DNA of 64,000 bases. Origin: an uncultured Dehalococcoidia bacterium (GTDB taxonomy: Bacteria > Chloroflexota > Dehalococcoidia > Lucifugimonadales > Lucifugimonadaceae). Location: NCBI GenBank assembly GCA_951812795.1, contig OX638325.1, positions 744,001 to 808,000 of the forward strand, given 5' to 3'. How positions within the stretch are numbered: position 1 is the first letter of the stretch; every line of letters begins with the position of its first letter. Shown here in pieces: positions 17,391 through 25,848 of this stretch. The notes beneath the pieces are model-generated. The model searched no databases, was not told where the DNA came from, and saw only the letters and a program-made list of their open reading frames with translations. Position numbers and translations under genes: made by a program.

Positions 17391-17756
17391 TTAGACGGCG
17401 AACGAGTCGCCGCAACCACATGTGCGTTTGGCGTTGGGGTTGTGGAATTCGAAGCCACGCCCGTTCAGACCATCAGAAAAGTCCAACACTGTCCCCGCCA
17501 AAAAGATGAAGGCGCGTTTGGGAATGTAGATTTCGATACCGTTTTCGACGATTACCTTGTCGGTCTCTTCCGGCGCGTCGACAAGTTCGAGCACGTATTG
17601 GAGTCCTGAACAACCTCCGCCCTGCACTGCGATCTTGATAGCGCACTGCTCCCGGCCCGCTTTCTGAGCGAATTCCTTAGCTTTGGATGCTGCTTTCGGC
17701 GTCACGCGCACGGTGTTGATCGGTACCGTGCCTTGGTGTTCGGCGGCGATGGTCAT
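17391..17756 (-). CDS. erpA: A-type iron-sulfur carrier (IscA/ErpA/HesB family)
   Basis: 121 residues. The three conserved cysteines are present: one in VQGGGCSGLQY and two in KRTCGCGDSF near the C-terminus, the expected C-x(n)-C-G-C pattern. Such proteins carry and deliver Fe-S clusters to apo-enzymes in the cytoplasm. The symbol is by family; ErpA, IscA and SufA cannot be separated by eye. First gene of a two-gene unit with the YgfZ homologue and divergent from the cobalamin adenosyltransferase/his cluster. Confidence 0.9.
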   Translation of the reverse strand: MTIAAEHQGTVPINTVRVTPKAASKAKEFAQKAGREQCAIKIAVQGGGCSGLQYVLELVDAPEETDKVIVENGIEIYIPKRAFIFLAGTVLDFSDGLNGRGFEFHNPNAKRTCGCGDSFAV

Positions 17757-17886
17757 GGTGATTGGATTCGAGTTCTAGGAATAGGGGATTTCGTTCGCTA
17801 GTCGAGTCTAGGATGAGGTCTTAGTTGTGGCCCTCAGACGACATAGAATCAAGAAAGTCGTCGGTACCCATGATATATCAACCTAA

Positions 17887-18459
17887 TTGGTCAGGAATTC
17901 CATCAGCACTAAGCTTGGAGACAGCGGTGAAACCTCGCTGCTCTACGGTGGTCGCGTCGCAAAATCGAGTCGGCGAGTGGAAGCAAGCGGCATCGGGGAT
18001 GAAGCGGTTAGCGCTTTAGGAATGGCGCGGGCGTTGTGCAATTCCGACTTCATCCACGACGCGCTGCTCGAAAACCAGCGATTGATGTTTCTCGCAAACG
18101 CCGAGCTGACGACCGATACTGCGCACCTTGACGAGCTACGTGAACACTTCCAGACGATCGAGAAAGAGCATGTCGATGATCTCGACGCTCTCTTGCGTCG
18201 ATTGGAGAATGAGGTCGAACTGCCGCGAGCATTCATTATTCCGGGTGCATCGCAAAGATCGGCCGCACTTGATCTCGCCCGTTGCAAGGTTCGAGATTTG
18301 GAACGCGCCGCGGTCGCTCTCTTTGACGACGGGTTGATGAGAAACGAGCAGTTGTTGGTTTGGTTGAATCGTCTCTCGGATTGCATCTTTATGATGGCTC
18401 GATATGTTGATCGGGACTTGCCCACGGAGATCGTTACTGGCACGAGGCGTGAAAATTGA
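17887..18459 (+). CDS. Cob(I)yrinic acid a,c-diamide adenosyltransferase, PduO/MMAB type
   Basis: 190 residues starting at a TTG. The start is supported by the fit of MVRNSISTKLGDSGETSL to the family N-terminus (usually MVR..K.YTRTGDxGxTSL) and by an in-frame TAA directly before it. Family motifs: RVEASGIGDEAVSALG, then FIIPGASQRSAALDLARCKVRDLERAAV, which contains the ATP/cobalamin-binding helix. The first motif has KLGDSG where TRTGD is typical. It transfers adenosyl from ATP to cob(I)alamin. The 3' end overlaps the TTG start of hisH by four bases, so the two are probably translationally coupled. No strong ribosome-binding site precedes the TTG. Confidence 0.85.
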   Translation: MVRNSISTKLGDSGETSLLYGGRVAKSSRRVEASGIGDEAVSALGMARALCNSDFIHDALLENQRLMFLANAELTTDTAHLDELREHFQTIEKEHVDDLDALLRRLENEVELPRAFIIPGASQRSAALDLARCKVRDLERAAVALFDDGLMRNEQLLVWLNRLSDCIFMMARYVDRDLPTEIVTGTRREN

Positions 18460-19115
18460 ACGACTTTCGCCTGGCAATAATCAACACTGGAGCTGCGAAC
18501 ATCCACAGCGTCGAAAAGGCGGTTCGGATAGTTGGCGGTGATCCGATAGTCACAACCTCGGCCGACGAGATATCTTCGGCTGATGCGGCGATACTGCCCG
18601 GCGTCGGCGCGAACGACGCCGTGATGCAGCAACTTGTCGACCGCGAATTGATTGAGACCATTCGGGACTTCGCGTCGTCAGGTAGGCCGTTGCTGTGCGT
18701 GTGTTTGGGGATGCAGATCCTATTCGAAAGCTCTGAAGAGGGCGAACTACCGGGTCTTGGCGTGTTGCGCGGGCGCGTGGTGCGTTTCCCAAGCGTCACT
18801 GGCAACTCAAATGGTCGCCGGTTGAAGGTTCCACACATGGGTTGGAACAAAGTACGTTTCCTCGACGACTTGGTAACAAGGCATCCCGTGTTCTCGGGCA
18901 TAGAACAAGACACGTATTTTTACTTCGTGCACTCGTATCACTGCGTTGCCGACGATGCCTCCGACATCGCGGCCACCTCTCCGCACGGCATCGAAGTCTG
19001 CGCGGCGGTAGTCCACGACAATGTTGTGGGCACGCAGTTCCACCCGGAAAAGAGCGGTCGATCGGGTCTGGAGATCTACTCCAAGTTCCTGGCGTACGCG
19101 CGGCGGAGACCATAG
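18456..19115 (+). CDS. hisH: Imidazole glycerol phosphate synthase, glutaminase subunit HisH
   Basis: 219 residues from a TTG overlapping the previous stop (ttga). The class I glutamine amidotransferase triad is intact: nucleophile Cys83 in CVCLGMQILFES, and His and Glu in GTQFHPEKSG near the C-terminus. The PGVGAND and KVPHMGWN segments are typical of HisH. It supplies ammonia to HisF for making imidazole glycerol phosphate and AICAR in histidine synthesis. Part of the hisH-hisA-x-hisF-hisIE run. Confidence 0.96.
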   Translation: MNDFRLAIINTGAANIHSVEKAVRIVGGDPIVTTSADEISSADAAILPGVGANDAVMQQLVDRELIETIRDFASSGRPLLCVCLGMQILFESSEEGELPGLGVLRGRVVRFPSVTGNSNGRRLKVPHMGWNKVRFLDDLVTRHPVFSGIEQDTYFYFVHSYHCVADDASDIAATSPHGIEVCAAVVHDNVVGTQFHPEKSGRSGLEIYSKFLAYARRRP

Positions 19116-19141
19116 GCACCTACTGCGCCCGTGAACTGCCG

Positions 19142-19891
19142 ATGCAAGTAATCCCTGCTATAGACATCCGTGGAGGCCGATGCGCGCGTCTTTTCAAAGG
19201 CGACTACGCGCAGGAGACAGTGTTCGACAACGACCCGGTGGATGCCGCTCTTCGTTGGGTCGATATGGGTGCGCAACGCCTGCATGTGATCGATCTCGAT
19301 GGCGCCAAAGACGGGCAACGAATCAATGCGGCCACTGTGGCTCGGGTTGCGAAGTCGGTCGATGTGCCGATTCAGATGGGCGGCGGCATACGGAGCGTCG
19401 ATGACGCTGACGCGGTGTTCCAGGTCGGTGTGAATATGGTCATCTTTGGCACGACAGCGGTCGAAGACCCGGACGCCGTACAAGCGAGCGTGGAGGCGTT
19501 CGGCGCAGAACGCGTTTGCGTATCGGTTGACGCCGAAGACGGCGTTGTGCGAACTCGCGGTTGGCGGAACGAGACGTCGCTTCTTGCGTTGGATTTATTG
19601 GTCGAAATGTCCGAACGTCGCGAGGTCCGGAACTTCATCTACACGGACACTGCTCGAGACGGCACGTTGTCCCACCCTAACTTCGATGCGGTGAGCGCGG
19701 TGGTGAACGGGATAGAATATCCAGTTATGGTTGCAGGCGGAATCGCGACGGTTGAAGATGTCGTGCGGCTGTGTGATATCGGTGCAGCTGGTGCCATTAC
19801 CGGGATGGCGATATATACCGGTTCTCTGAATTTGGCAGATGCCATCGAATCGGTCCAAAAATCAAGTAATCAATCAGCGAATCAACGCTGA
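19142..19891 (+). CDS. hisA: HisA, ProFAR isomerase
   Basis: 249 residues from ATG 19142, where the protein begins MQVIPAIDIRGGRCARL. The frame remains open upstream through hisH, but that extension (to 18842) has no HisA similarity. Catalytic Asp8 lies in PAIDIRGG and the second acid in the FIYTDTARDGT region; the phosphate-binding motifs GGGIRS and AGGIAT are clear. A (beta/alpha)8 barrel isomerising the ProFAR intermediate in histidine synthesis. Confidence 0.96.
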   Translation: MQVIPAIDIRGGRCARLFKGDYAQETVFDNDPVDAALRWVDMGAQRLHVIDLDGAKDGQRINAATVARVAKSVDVPIQMGGGIRSVDDADAVFQVGVNMVIFGTTAVEDPDAVQASVEAFGAERVCVSVDAEDGVVRTRGWRNETSLLALDLLVEMSERREVRNFIYTDTARDGTLSHPNFDAVSAVVNGIEYPVMVAGGIATVEDVVRLCDIGAAGAITGMAIYTGSLNLADAIESVQKSSNQSANQR

Positions 19892-19918
19892 ATACAAATC
19901 GGACGTGAGAGAACCACA

Positions 19919-20494
19919 TTGACCACGAGACCCACCGCAAGCTGGCACACGTTCAACGACCAGATCGATCCGCACGCCATAATCTCGCTGTTGCCCATTC
20001 ATCGGTCGCAACACGTCGCGGTTTTGGGTGGAGATGTCGACGGTCTGACCATTCCGATCGCCAAATATGTTTATGACGGGAACGTGATCGCCTTGGATAG
20101 CGACCAAGAGGCATTGGATCAACTTGCTATCGAAGTAAAGCGAGTCCACCTTACCAATGTGGATTTGACGCTCGTCGATGAGGATGACTTGACGGGAACT
20201 GAAATCGACACTGACGGCATCGTCGTCATCGACGCGTTACATCAGACGACTAGCCCTGCGCGGCTGTTCTCTTCGGTGGCGCAGTTGCTGCCCGGCGGCG
20301 GTTGGATGTTGATCGCAGATTGGTTCTCGACTGACGCCCGCGGTGACAATGGTCCGGCGAAATCGAAGCGAGTCGACGCTGCGCGGGTTGATCGATGGGC
20401 GTCGGAAAACGACATGACGCCGATCACTCGCCGCACGTTGGGTGTCCAGCGTTACGTCCACGTCTATCGCAAACGCCGAGCTCCGTCGAACTAG
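19919..20494 (+). CDS. Methyltransferase-like (Rossmann) protein inside the his cluster
   Basis: 191 residues from a TTG start with gagagaacc upstream. The order of elements matches class I SAM-methyltransferases: a strand plus loop ([16 protein letters not shown]), an acidic end of strand 2 ([11 protein letters not shown]), a strand 4 ([10 protein letters not shown]) followed by a [13 protein letters not shown] segment. The glycine-rich motif I is VLGGDVDG, not the canonical GxGxG, so SAM binding is uncertain. It sits between hisA and hisF on the same strand with gaps of 27 and 20 bases, so it is co-transcribed with them, but no his-pathway step needs it. Function unknown. Confidence 0.6.
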   Translation: MTTRPTASWHTFNDQIDPHAIISLLPIHRSQHVAVLGGDVDGLTIPIAKYVYDGNVIALDSDQEALDQLAIEVKRVHLTNVDLTLVDEDDLTGTEIDTDGIVVIDALHQTTSPARLFSSVAQLLPGGGWMLIADWFSTDARGDNGPAKSKRVDAARVDRWASENDMTPITRRTLGVQRYVHVYRKRRAPSN

Positions 20495-20514
20495 CCTCAT
20501 CCCAACGATCAACC

Positions 20515-21324
20515 ATGTTGACAACTCGCGTCATTCCTTGTCTAGACGTCGATCAGGGCAGAGTAGTAAAAGGCGTCAGTTTCGTCGACATTCGAGACGC
20601 TGGTGATCCGGCGGAACTCGCACGCTTCTACGATTCTGAAGGTGCTGATGAGCTTGTTTTCTTGGATATCACTGCTTCTTCGGACGCCCGCAACACGATG
20701 GTGGACGTCGTCGAGCGCGTGTCTGCAGAAGTCTTCATCCCGCTAACCGTGGGTGGGGGGATACGATCCCGCGAAGACATGCGTCGAATGTTGGAGGCCG
20801 GTGCCGAGAAAGTGAGCGTCAATTCGGCCGCTTTGGCGAACCCGAAGTTGATCGAGGAGTGCGCGGAAGAGTTTGGATCGCAGTGTGTGGTCCTGGCGAT
20901 CGATGCCAAGAGGGTTGAAGAACCGGCGATGATCGAGCGATCTGACGGTGGCAGTGACATTGCCGAAGCGTTGTGGCAGGTCTACACTCATGGTGGCAGG
21001 AGAGCGACTGCAGTTGATGTCATAAAGTGGTCGCGCATGGGCGCAGAATTCGGCGCCGGCGAGTTGCTCGTCACCAGCATGGACGCCGACGGGCGAAAAA
21101 CGGGATACGACTGCGATCTGCTGCGAACAATCTCATCACAGGTATCGATCCCTTTGATAGCAAGTGGCGGGGCTGGAACGTTGGACCACTTTGTGAATGC
21201 GGTTACCGACGGCGGAGCGGACGCGGTGTTGGCGGCTTCCCTGTTCCACTACGGAGAATTGCGGATCCAAGAGGTGAAATCTCACATGGCCGAGTCTGGG
21301 TTGCCCATGCGGCTAGTCCATTGA
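20515..21324 (+). CDS. hisF: Imidazole glycerol phosphate synthase, cyclase subunit HisF
   Basis: 269 residues from ATG 20515, giving [20 protein letters not shown]. Catalytic Asp11 is in PCLDVDQ and the second Asp is in VVLAIDAKR; phosphate-binding GGGIRS and SGGAGT motifs are present, as is DITASSDAR. The barrel enzyme uses ammonia from HisH. About 12 residues longer than E. coli HisF, from small loop insertions (for example around [15 protein letters not shown]). The open frame upstream to 20395 overlaps the methyltransferase-like gene and is not coding. Confidence 0.96.
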   Translation: MLTTRVIPCLDVDQGRVVKGVSFVDIRDAGDPAELARFYDSEGADELVFLDITASSDARNTMVDVVERVSAEVFIPLTVGGGIRSREDMRRMLEAGAEKVSVNSAALANPKLIEECAEEFGSQCVVLAIDAKRVEEPAMIERSDGGSDIAEALWQVYTHGGRRATAVDVIKWSRMGAEFGAGELLVTSMDADGRKTGYDCDLLRTISSQVSIPLIASGGAGTLDHFVNAVTDGGADAVLAASLFHYGELRIQEVKSHMAESGLPMRLVH

Positions 21325-21350
21325 ACCGACTCGATGCAGGGAACCATGAA

Positions 21351-21962
21351 ATGATCCAATTCGACGACCGGGGCCTGTTGACGGCGGTAGTTCAAGACGC
21401 GGGATCACTCGAGGTTTTGATGGTCGCACACATGAACCGCGAGGCGTTGATGCGCACCATTGCGGGTCCGCACGTATGGTTTTACAGTCGCAGTCGAAAA
21501 ACTTTGTGGGAAAAGGGATCTACCTCGGGCGATTACCTAGACGTAGTCGACCTCAAATTGGACTGTGATGGAGATGCGTTGGTGGTGTTGGCGGAGCCGG
21601 TTGGCGCGGCGTGTCACACCGGAGAAAAATCTTGTTTTCACCAGTCGGTTGATGCGGATACTGAAACGACGCAGCGCGTGGGACCGGGCATTCTCATTGA
21701 ATTGGCTGAGGTTATCCACGAACGCGCGGTCAACATGCCGGAGGGGTCGTACACGGCAGAGCTACTGGCATCGGGGACATCGCGTGTGGCTCAAAAAGTG
21801 ATCGAAGAAGCTGGGGAAACTGGACTGGCGGCAGCCGACGGAAGTCGCGATTCGGTAGCTCCGGAGATGGCTGACCTGTTCTACAACTGCGTGACGCTAT
21901 TGGAGTCTGTCGGTGTCCCGATGGACGAAGTCTGGGCGGAACTGGCGCGACGCAGACTCTGA
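21351..21962 (+). CDS. hisIE: HisIE: phosphoribosyl-AMP cyclohydrolase / phosphoribosyl-ATP pyrophosphatase
   Basis: 203 residues from ATG 21351, with cagggaacc upstream. N-terminal HisI domain (about 1-105): VAHMNREAL, WFYSRSR, LWEKGSTSGDYLDV and the Cys-containing VGAACHTGEKSCFH metal-binding segment. C-terminal HisE domain (about 110-203): GSYTAELLASGTSRVAQKVIEEAGE, with the acidic MazG-like helix and SVAPEMADLFYN. The fusion performs steps 2 and 3 of histidine synthesis. Last gene of the cluster, convergent with the DUF1385 gene. Confidence 0.95.
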   Translation: MIQFDDRGLLTAVVQDAGSLEVLMVAHMNREALMRTIAGPHVWFYSRSRKTLWEKGSTSGDYLDVVDLKLDCDGDALVVLAEPVGAACHTGEKSCFHQSVDADTETTQRVGPGILIELAEVIHERAVNMPEGSYTAELLASGTSRVAQKVIEEAGETGLAAADGSRDSVAPEMADLFYNCVTLLESVGVPMDEVWAELARRRL

Positions 21963-21993
21963 CGCGACGGGTTTGGTCGGAGCATAGTCCCGG

Positions 21994-22932
21994 TCAGGAC
22001 CCCGTCTCAGCGCTAACAACGGGTTGGCCAGCGAATTCACGTTCGTCCGTTTCGATCGCTGATTGCATCGCGGAAACGGCGATTTCGATCATCTCATCAT
22101 CCGGTTGTGCGGTAGTCAGTTTCTGCAGCCAAAGATTCGGTTTTCCAATTAGATCGGCGAACACGTTTCCAGTGTGAGTGCCGGTGAACCGGATGAATTC
22201 GTAGCTTGCCGCGGCGATGAGCGGTATTAGAACGATCCTCGATCCGACGAGCATCCACAGCTGCTCGCGCGGAATCAACATGAAGGCGATGATCGATACG
22301 ACAACTACGGTTAGCAGGAACGATGTGCCGCAGCGCGGATGAGCAGGTGAAAATCTCCTGATCTCGCGGGGAATCAAGGGTAGGCCGCGCTCATAGGCGT
22401 GTATCGTCATGTGTTCGGCGCCGTGGTAGCCGTACATCCGCTTGATGTCCTTCATCAGGCCGATTGCCCAGATGTAGACAAGGAAGATAACTAACCGCGC
22501 CCCGCCCTCAATCACATTGGCGACAAAATCGGACTGGGCTTCAAATGGTCTTGAGATGAACAAAGGCAATATGAAAAACAAGGCGATACCGAACACGAAT
22601 GCGACCGCGATCATGAGGCCCATACCCAGGGAGCCGATCTCGGCATCGTCATCATCCCCGGTGTCTCTGATTTGCTGATTGGCACCGATGGTATAGGCAC
22701 GCATTCCGATCACCAGAGTTTCGACCAGAACTAGGATTCCGCGCACGAAAGGAACTCGGCGCAATTTCCCGTTCGCCCAACTCAACAGCGGGATGTTTTC
22801 TTGGTGAATGGAACCGTCGGCGCGCCTCACGGAGACGGCGCAAGATCGAGCGCCGCGTATCATCACACCTTCAATGATCGCCTGCCCGCCGTACATCCGA
22901 GTTGGGATGTTGGATTTTTCTAGATCGGACAT
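21994..22932 (-). CDS. DUF1385 family membrane protein
   Basis: 312 residues. The family N-terminus YGGQAIIEGVMIRGARSCAVSVRR is clear, as are the HGAEHMTIHAYE and HPRCGTSFLL segments that are near-invariant in DUF1385. Four to five hydrophobic segments make it an inner-membrane protein. Its function is unknown. It follows rpmE on the same strand, a neighbourhood commonly seen for this family in Gram-positive bacteria and Chloroflexota. Confidence 0.92.
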   Translation of the reverse strand: MSDLEKSNIPTRMYGGQAIIEGVMIRGARSCAVSVRRADGSIHQENIPLLSWANGKLRRVPFVRGILVLVETLVIGMRAYTIGANQQIRDTGDDDDAEIGSLGMGLMIAVAFVFGIALFFILPLFISRPFEAQSDFVANVIEGGARLVIFLVYIWAIGLMKDIKRMYGYHGAEHMTIHAYERGLPLIPREIRRFSPAHPRCGTSFLLTVVVVSIIAFMLIPREQLWMLVGSRIVLIPLIAAASYEFIRFTGTHTGNVFADLIGKPNLWLQKLTTAQPDDEMIEIAVSAMQSAIETDEREFAGQPVVSAETGS

Positions 22933-23056
22933 GTCACGCGGTTCATCCCGATTTATACGGCGTCTTGGATCCTGGTTGCGCCGTATTGCGGTCAGGGATT
23001 ATCCGATCGGCGCAGATGCCGCTGGTTCGTGCGTCGGTTAACGCCGTTGGGGGCAA

Positions 23057-23272
23057 CTACTCCGAAGCTGACATGCCGTAGCGACGCATCAATCGTTCGA
23101 CGCGTCCCTCGGTGTCCACGATGCGTTGCTCGCCGGTCCAGAAGGGATGGCAGGAGCTGCATACCTCGACGCGGATCTCTTCATTGGTGGAGCCAACGAT
23201 CATGCCCTCAACACCGCACGCGCAAATGACCCTAGCTTCCGGGTGATACGTCGGGTGAATGTCGGTCTTCAT
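23057..23272 (-). CDS. rpmE: 50S ribosomal protein L31
   Basis: 71 residues, starting [20 protein letters not shown]. Zinc-binding cysteines are present as CxC (VICACG) and CxxC ([12 protein letters not shown]), identifying the zinc-containing L31 form. The [20 protein letters not shown] stretch is characteristic. Third in the run L21-L27-L31. Confidence 0.97.
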   Translation of the reverse strand: MKTDIHPTYHPEARVICACGVEGMIVGSTNEEIRVEVCSSCHPFWTGEQRIVDTEGRVERLMRRYGMSASE

Positions 23273-23305
23273 CTCGCGTGGTCCTCGTAATTGGGCGTCT
23301 GAAAT

Positions 23306-23566
23306 CTATGCTTCGATTAAGTCGACGTTAATCCGTCTTTTGTCTTGGCGAGCAAAGTCGAACCGGACGGTGCCGTCAACAGTGGCGTAAAGTGTGTGGT
23401 CGCGTCCCATGCCGACGTTGGCACCTGCATGGAATCGAGTGCCACGTTGCCGTACCAGGATGGAACCTGCCGTAACCGTCTCGCCGCCGAATGCCTTAAC
23501 GCCCAAACGTCGGCCTGCGCTGTCTCGACCGTTCCTGGATGTTCCCGAACCCTTCTTGTGTGCCAT
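23306..23566 (-). CDS. rpmA: 50S ribosomal protein L27
   Basis: 86 residues, N-terminus [20 protein letters not shown] followed by [21 protein letters not shown] and the DHTLYA segment. The N-terminus directly begins MAHKKG, so no prepeptide cleavage (seen in Firmicutes) is needed. The protein reaches the peptidyl-transferase centre. Lies 31 bases after L21. Confidence 0.97.
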   Translation of the reverse strand: MAHKKGSGTSRNGRDSAGRRLGVKAFGGETVTAGSILVRQRGTRFHAGANVGMGRDHTLYATVDGTVRFDFARQDKRRINVDLIEA

Positions 23567-23597
23567 GATGTGGCCTCCGCGTTGTATGACGGGTCGA

Positions 23598-23918
23598 TTA
23601 GACCTCGATGTCGGTGATCTCTAAAGACGTAATGAATTGACGGTGGCCCCGCTTGATGCGGTAGCGCGTTTTGTTCTTGTATTTGAAGACCGTCTTCTTG
23701 CGTTCTCTACCGTGTGAAAGCACCTTCGCGATCACTTGAGCCCCTTCGATAGTGGGCGTTCCGACCTCGACGTCGCCGTCGACGCAGGCCAGCAACACAT
23801 CATCAAGGGAGATCGTGTCTCCCTCAGGGTATGGCAATTTTTCCACATCCAGCTGATCGCCGGTGCGGACCCGATATTGTTTGCCACCGGTGGCGACTAT
23901 GGCGTAGTTGTCAGACAT
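23598..23918 (-). CDS. rplU: 50S ribosomal protein L21
   Basis: 106 residues. Conserved [17 protein letters not shown] at the N-terminus and [18 protein letters not shown] near the C-terminus, including the K-x-KYRxxxGHRQ-type signature. First gene of the ribosomal run on the minus strand; the usual fourth partner obg is not in this window. Confidence 0.97.
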   Translation of the reverse strand: MSDNYAIVATGGKQYRVRTGDQLDVEKLPYPEGDTISLDDVLLACVDGDVEVGTPTIEGAQVIAKVLSHGRERKKTVFKYKNKTRYRIKRGHRQFITSLEITDIEV

Positions 23919-24019
23919 GTCTTTTCGGCACAGTTCGACGACGAATCGATTAAGGAGTAACTCTCCGATTTTACAATATCGACCCAGCGGCGAAACTGAA
24001 ATGCAACGACTTGACGCCT

Positions 24020-24508
24020 TCAGTCCGCGATCTGGGCAAAGTTGCTGCGGAAATAGAGCAATGGATCGCCTTCGTTGATCCTAATGGCCTCAAGTTTGGC
24101 GATGAAGATTGTGTGGTCTCCAGCTTCGACGGAATCGACGACTCGGCAATCCATTGCAGCCAATGAACCGGCGACGACCATAGACTCGCCCAGCGGTTCA
24201 AATTTGGGCGCGGTCAGAGTCTCCCTAATCTCAGTCGGAACCGTGTAGTGGCGAGCGATACCCTGCTGTCGCGCGTTCAAGACACTGATTCCGAAGCGAC
24301 CGTTTCGCTTCACGAGGGGATAGGAATTACGTTCGTGCGCGATAGTTATCAGCGCTAGTGGTGGTTCAAGAGACACGCTCGTGACGCTGTTGGCGGTCAT
24401 TCCATGGACCCTGCCATGATCCTCCCGTGTGGAAATCACCGTCACGCCAGTAGCGAAATTCGACCACGCGTTTCGGAAAAGATCCGCTGTTACCTCGGTA
24501 TTCGCCAT
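24020..24508 (-). CDS. Flavin reductase-like protein (NAD(P)H:flavin oxidoreductase domain)
   Basis: 162 residues from ATG 24508 (MANTEVTADLF); an ATG at 24547 in frame would add 13 poorly supported residues. The split-barrel FMN-binding fold is recognisable by SNFATGVTVISTRE, VHGMTANSVTSVSLEPPLAL and FGISVLNARQQGIA. Such enzymes reduce free flavin, often for a partner two-component monooxygenase; no monooxygenase is adjacent. It neighbours L21 but is separated by about 100 bases, so it may have its own promoter. Confidence 0.88.
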   Translation of the reverse strand: MANTEVTADLFRNAWSNFATGVTVISTREDHGRVHGMTANSVTSVSLEPPLALITIAHERNSYPLVKRNGRFGISVLNARQQGIARHYTVPTEIRETLTAPKFEPLGESMVVAGSLAAMDCRVVDSVEAGDHTIFIAKLEAIRINEGDPLLYFRSNFAQIAD

Positions 24509-24638
24509 TGTTCTGGTAATCACTCCCCTGCGCGGAATTATAGCCATTCGTCATTACTCGAGACCGCGGTTGTTGCGCGCATCAGGGTCTAACTAACTGG
24601 AAGTTGCAGCTGTTGGCGGGTCTAAACCCCCTTTAATT

Positions 24639-24710
24639 CCCCCTTGGACATCAAGGGGGAGGGTTGTGCGTTGCCCTCTTGGACATCAAAGGGGGAGGGT
24701 TGTGCAACGG
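24639..24710. repeat. Two tandem palindromic elements with core cttggacatcaagggggaggg
   Basis: Copy 1 (24639-24659) is a hairpin with arms cccccTT/AAggggg around ggacatc; copy 2 starts at 24678 and repeats cttggacatcaaagggggagggttgtgc with a one-base insertion. Together with ccccctttaattccccc upstream they form a GC-rich stem-loop 5-75 bases after the lipoprotein gene's stop. It could act as its terminator or be a small dispersed repeat family (REP-like). Confidence 0.7.
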
Positions 24711-24714
24711 TCTT

Positions 24715-25848
24715 CTATGGGGTGATTTTTCGCCAAGTCAGCGGATCGGGGTCAACGTAACCGGAGAGTTCTGCGAACGCGGTCCCGATGTTGCGGCCAG
24801 TCGCGGTGTCGAAAACATCGACTCTGCCCTCCCAATACGCGGCTGCTTGATTACCGTACGGCATCGCAGGAATCTCTTGATCGGCGATGGTAGGTGCCAA
24901 TTGCACATCGATTCCCACACTCTCGACGCGCAGCCGCCAACTTGATGGATACTCGCCGTCCGTATGCGGGCTCGTCCAGTGCTCGAGGACATCCAACTGT
25001 AGACCATCGCTTTCAGCATCCAACACTTTTTGCGGAGAACCAGGCTCAATCAAGGTACCGTCGGTGGCTACCACTTCCCCATCCGCGCCTCGGACTTCCG
25101 CGATCATCAACGATCGTCCGTCGTCGAGATGTAGTGCGAACCATTGCCAACCGGCAGGTTTTCCAACCACGAAGAAATCTCCCCATTGGTGGTCAAACCA
25201 AACCTCGCCGGAGACTTCAATCTCACGGTTGTCGATCGTTAATGTCCCTTCCGCGGTCATACGCGGATACGTGTAGTAGTAGGTCCAACCGAACGGCCAA
25301 TCCATCCATCCGACGCCTTCGTGCAACATCGTGGATTCGGGTGCTCGCGTTCGTAGTTTGATGCCGGTTCCGGATTGCAAGTCTCGAGCTTCGAACTGGT
25401 GCGAACCGTCGGATTCGATGTCTAGACCGAAGTTGCCTAGATTCAATCTGAGCAGGATTTCGGTCTTCGCGTTCTCCTCGGAGCCGAGTGCGGCAAAGCC
25501 CTGTGAACTGATGACGTGATGATTTGCAGAAGCTACGTCGGTTATGCCTGCCTGACCGATTTCGAAGGTCTCGTGTTCATCGGCACGTTGCGTTTGGAAG
25601 ATCACGAAGTGAAACGAATATTTATCTCCGTCGTCTGATTGCAGGTGTCCGTTGTAGTACCACCACTCGATCGGGGATTGATGCGATGCATCATCGTCGG
25701 GCAGTACCAACGCCCGCGGCGACGGGGTTGGCTCGGGCGGACTAGGTGTCGGTATCGTCTTGGATTCGATTTGACCCGCGCATGCTGTGACGACCAGAAA
25801 AAGCAGGGAGGTCACAATCACGGGAGTTTTTGGGATCGACGATTTCAT
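24715..25848 (-). CDS. AttH/CrtC-like lipocalin-fold lipoprotein
   Basis: 377 residues from ATG 25848. This start gives a clean lipoprotein signal peptide (KSSIPKTPV..., lipobox VVTAC with Cys about residue 22), whereas the longer frame to 25905 would bury it inside the upstream gene. Family markers of the AttH/carotenoid 1,2-hydratase group (PF07143-like): SPIEWWYYNGHL, GVGWMDWPFGW, VWFDHQWGDFF and WQWFALHLDDGRSLM. The protein is probably anchored on the outer face of the membrane and may bind a lipidic molecule. The start overlaps the stop of the MMPL gene (ATGA, four bases), so translation is coupled to that transporter. Confidence 0.85.
   Translation of the reverse strand: MKSSIPKTPVIVTSLLFLVVTACAGQIESKTIPTPSPPEPTPSPRALVLPDDDASHQSPIEWWYYNGHLQSDDGDKYSFHFVIFQTQRADEHETFEIGQAGITDVASANHHVISSQGFAALGSEENAKTEILLRLNLGNFGLDIESDGSHQFEARDLQSGTGIKLRTRAPESTMLHEGVGWMDWPFGWTYYYTYPRMTAEGTLTIDNREIEVSGEVWFDHQWGDFFVVGKPAGWQWFALHLDDGRSLMIAEVRGADGEVVATDGTLIEPGSPQKVLDAESDGLQLDVLEHWTSPHTDGEYPSSWRLRVESVGIDVQLAPTIADQEIPAMPYGNQAAAYWEGRVDVFDTATGRNIGTAFAELSGYVDPDPLTWRKITP

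Noticed and set aside
18842..19141. N-terminal extension of hisA through hisH
   Set aside because: Frame is open by chance; HisA similarity begins precisely at the ATG at 19142.
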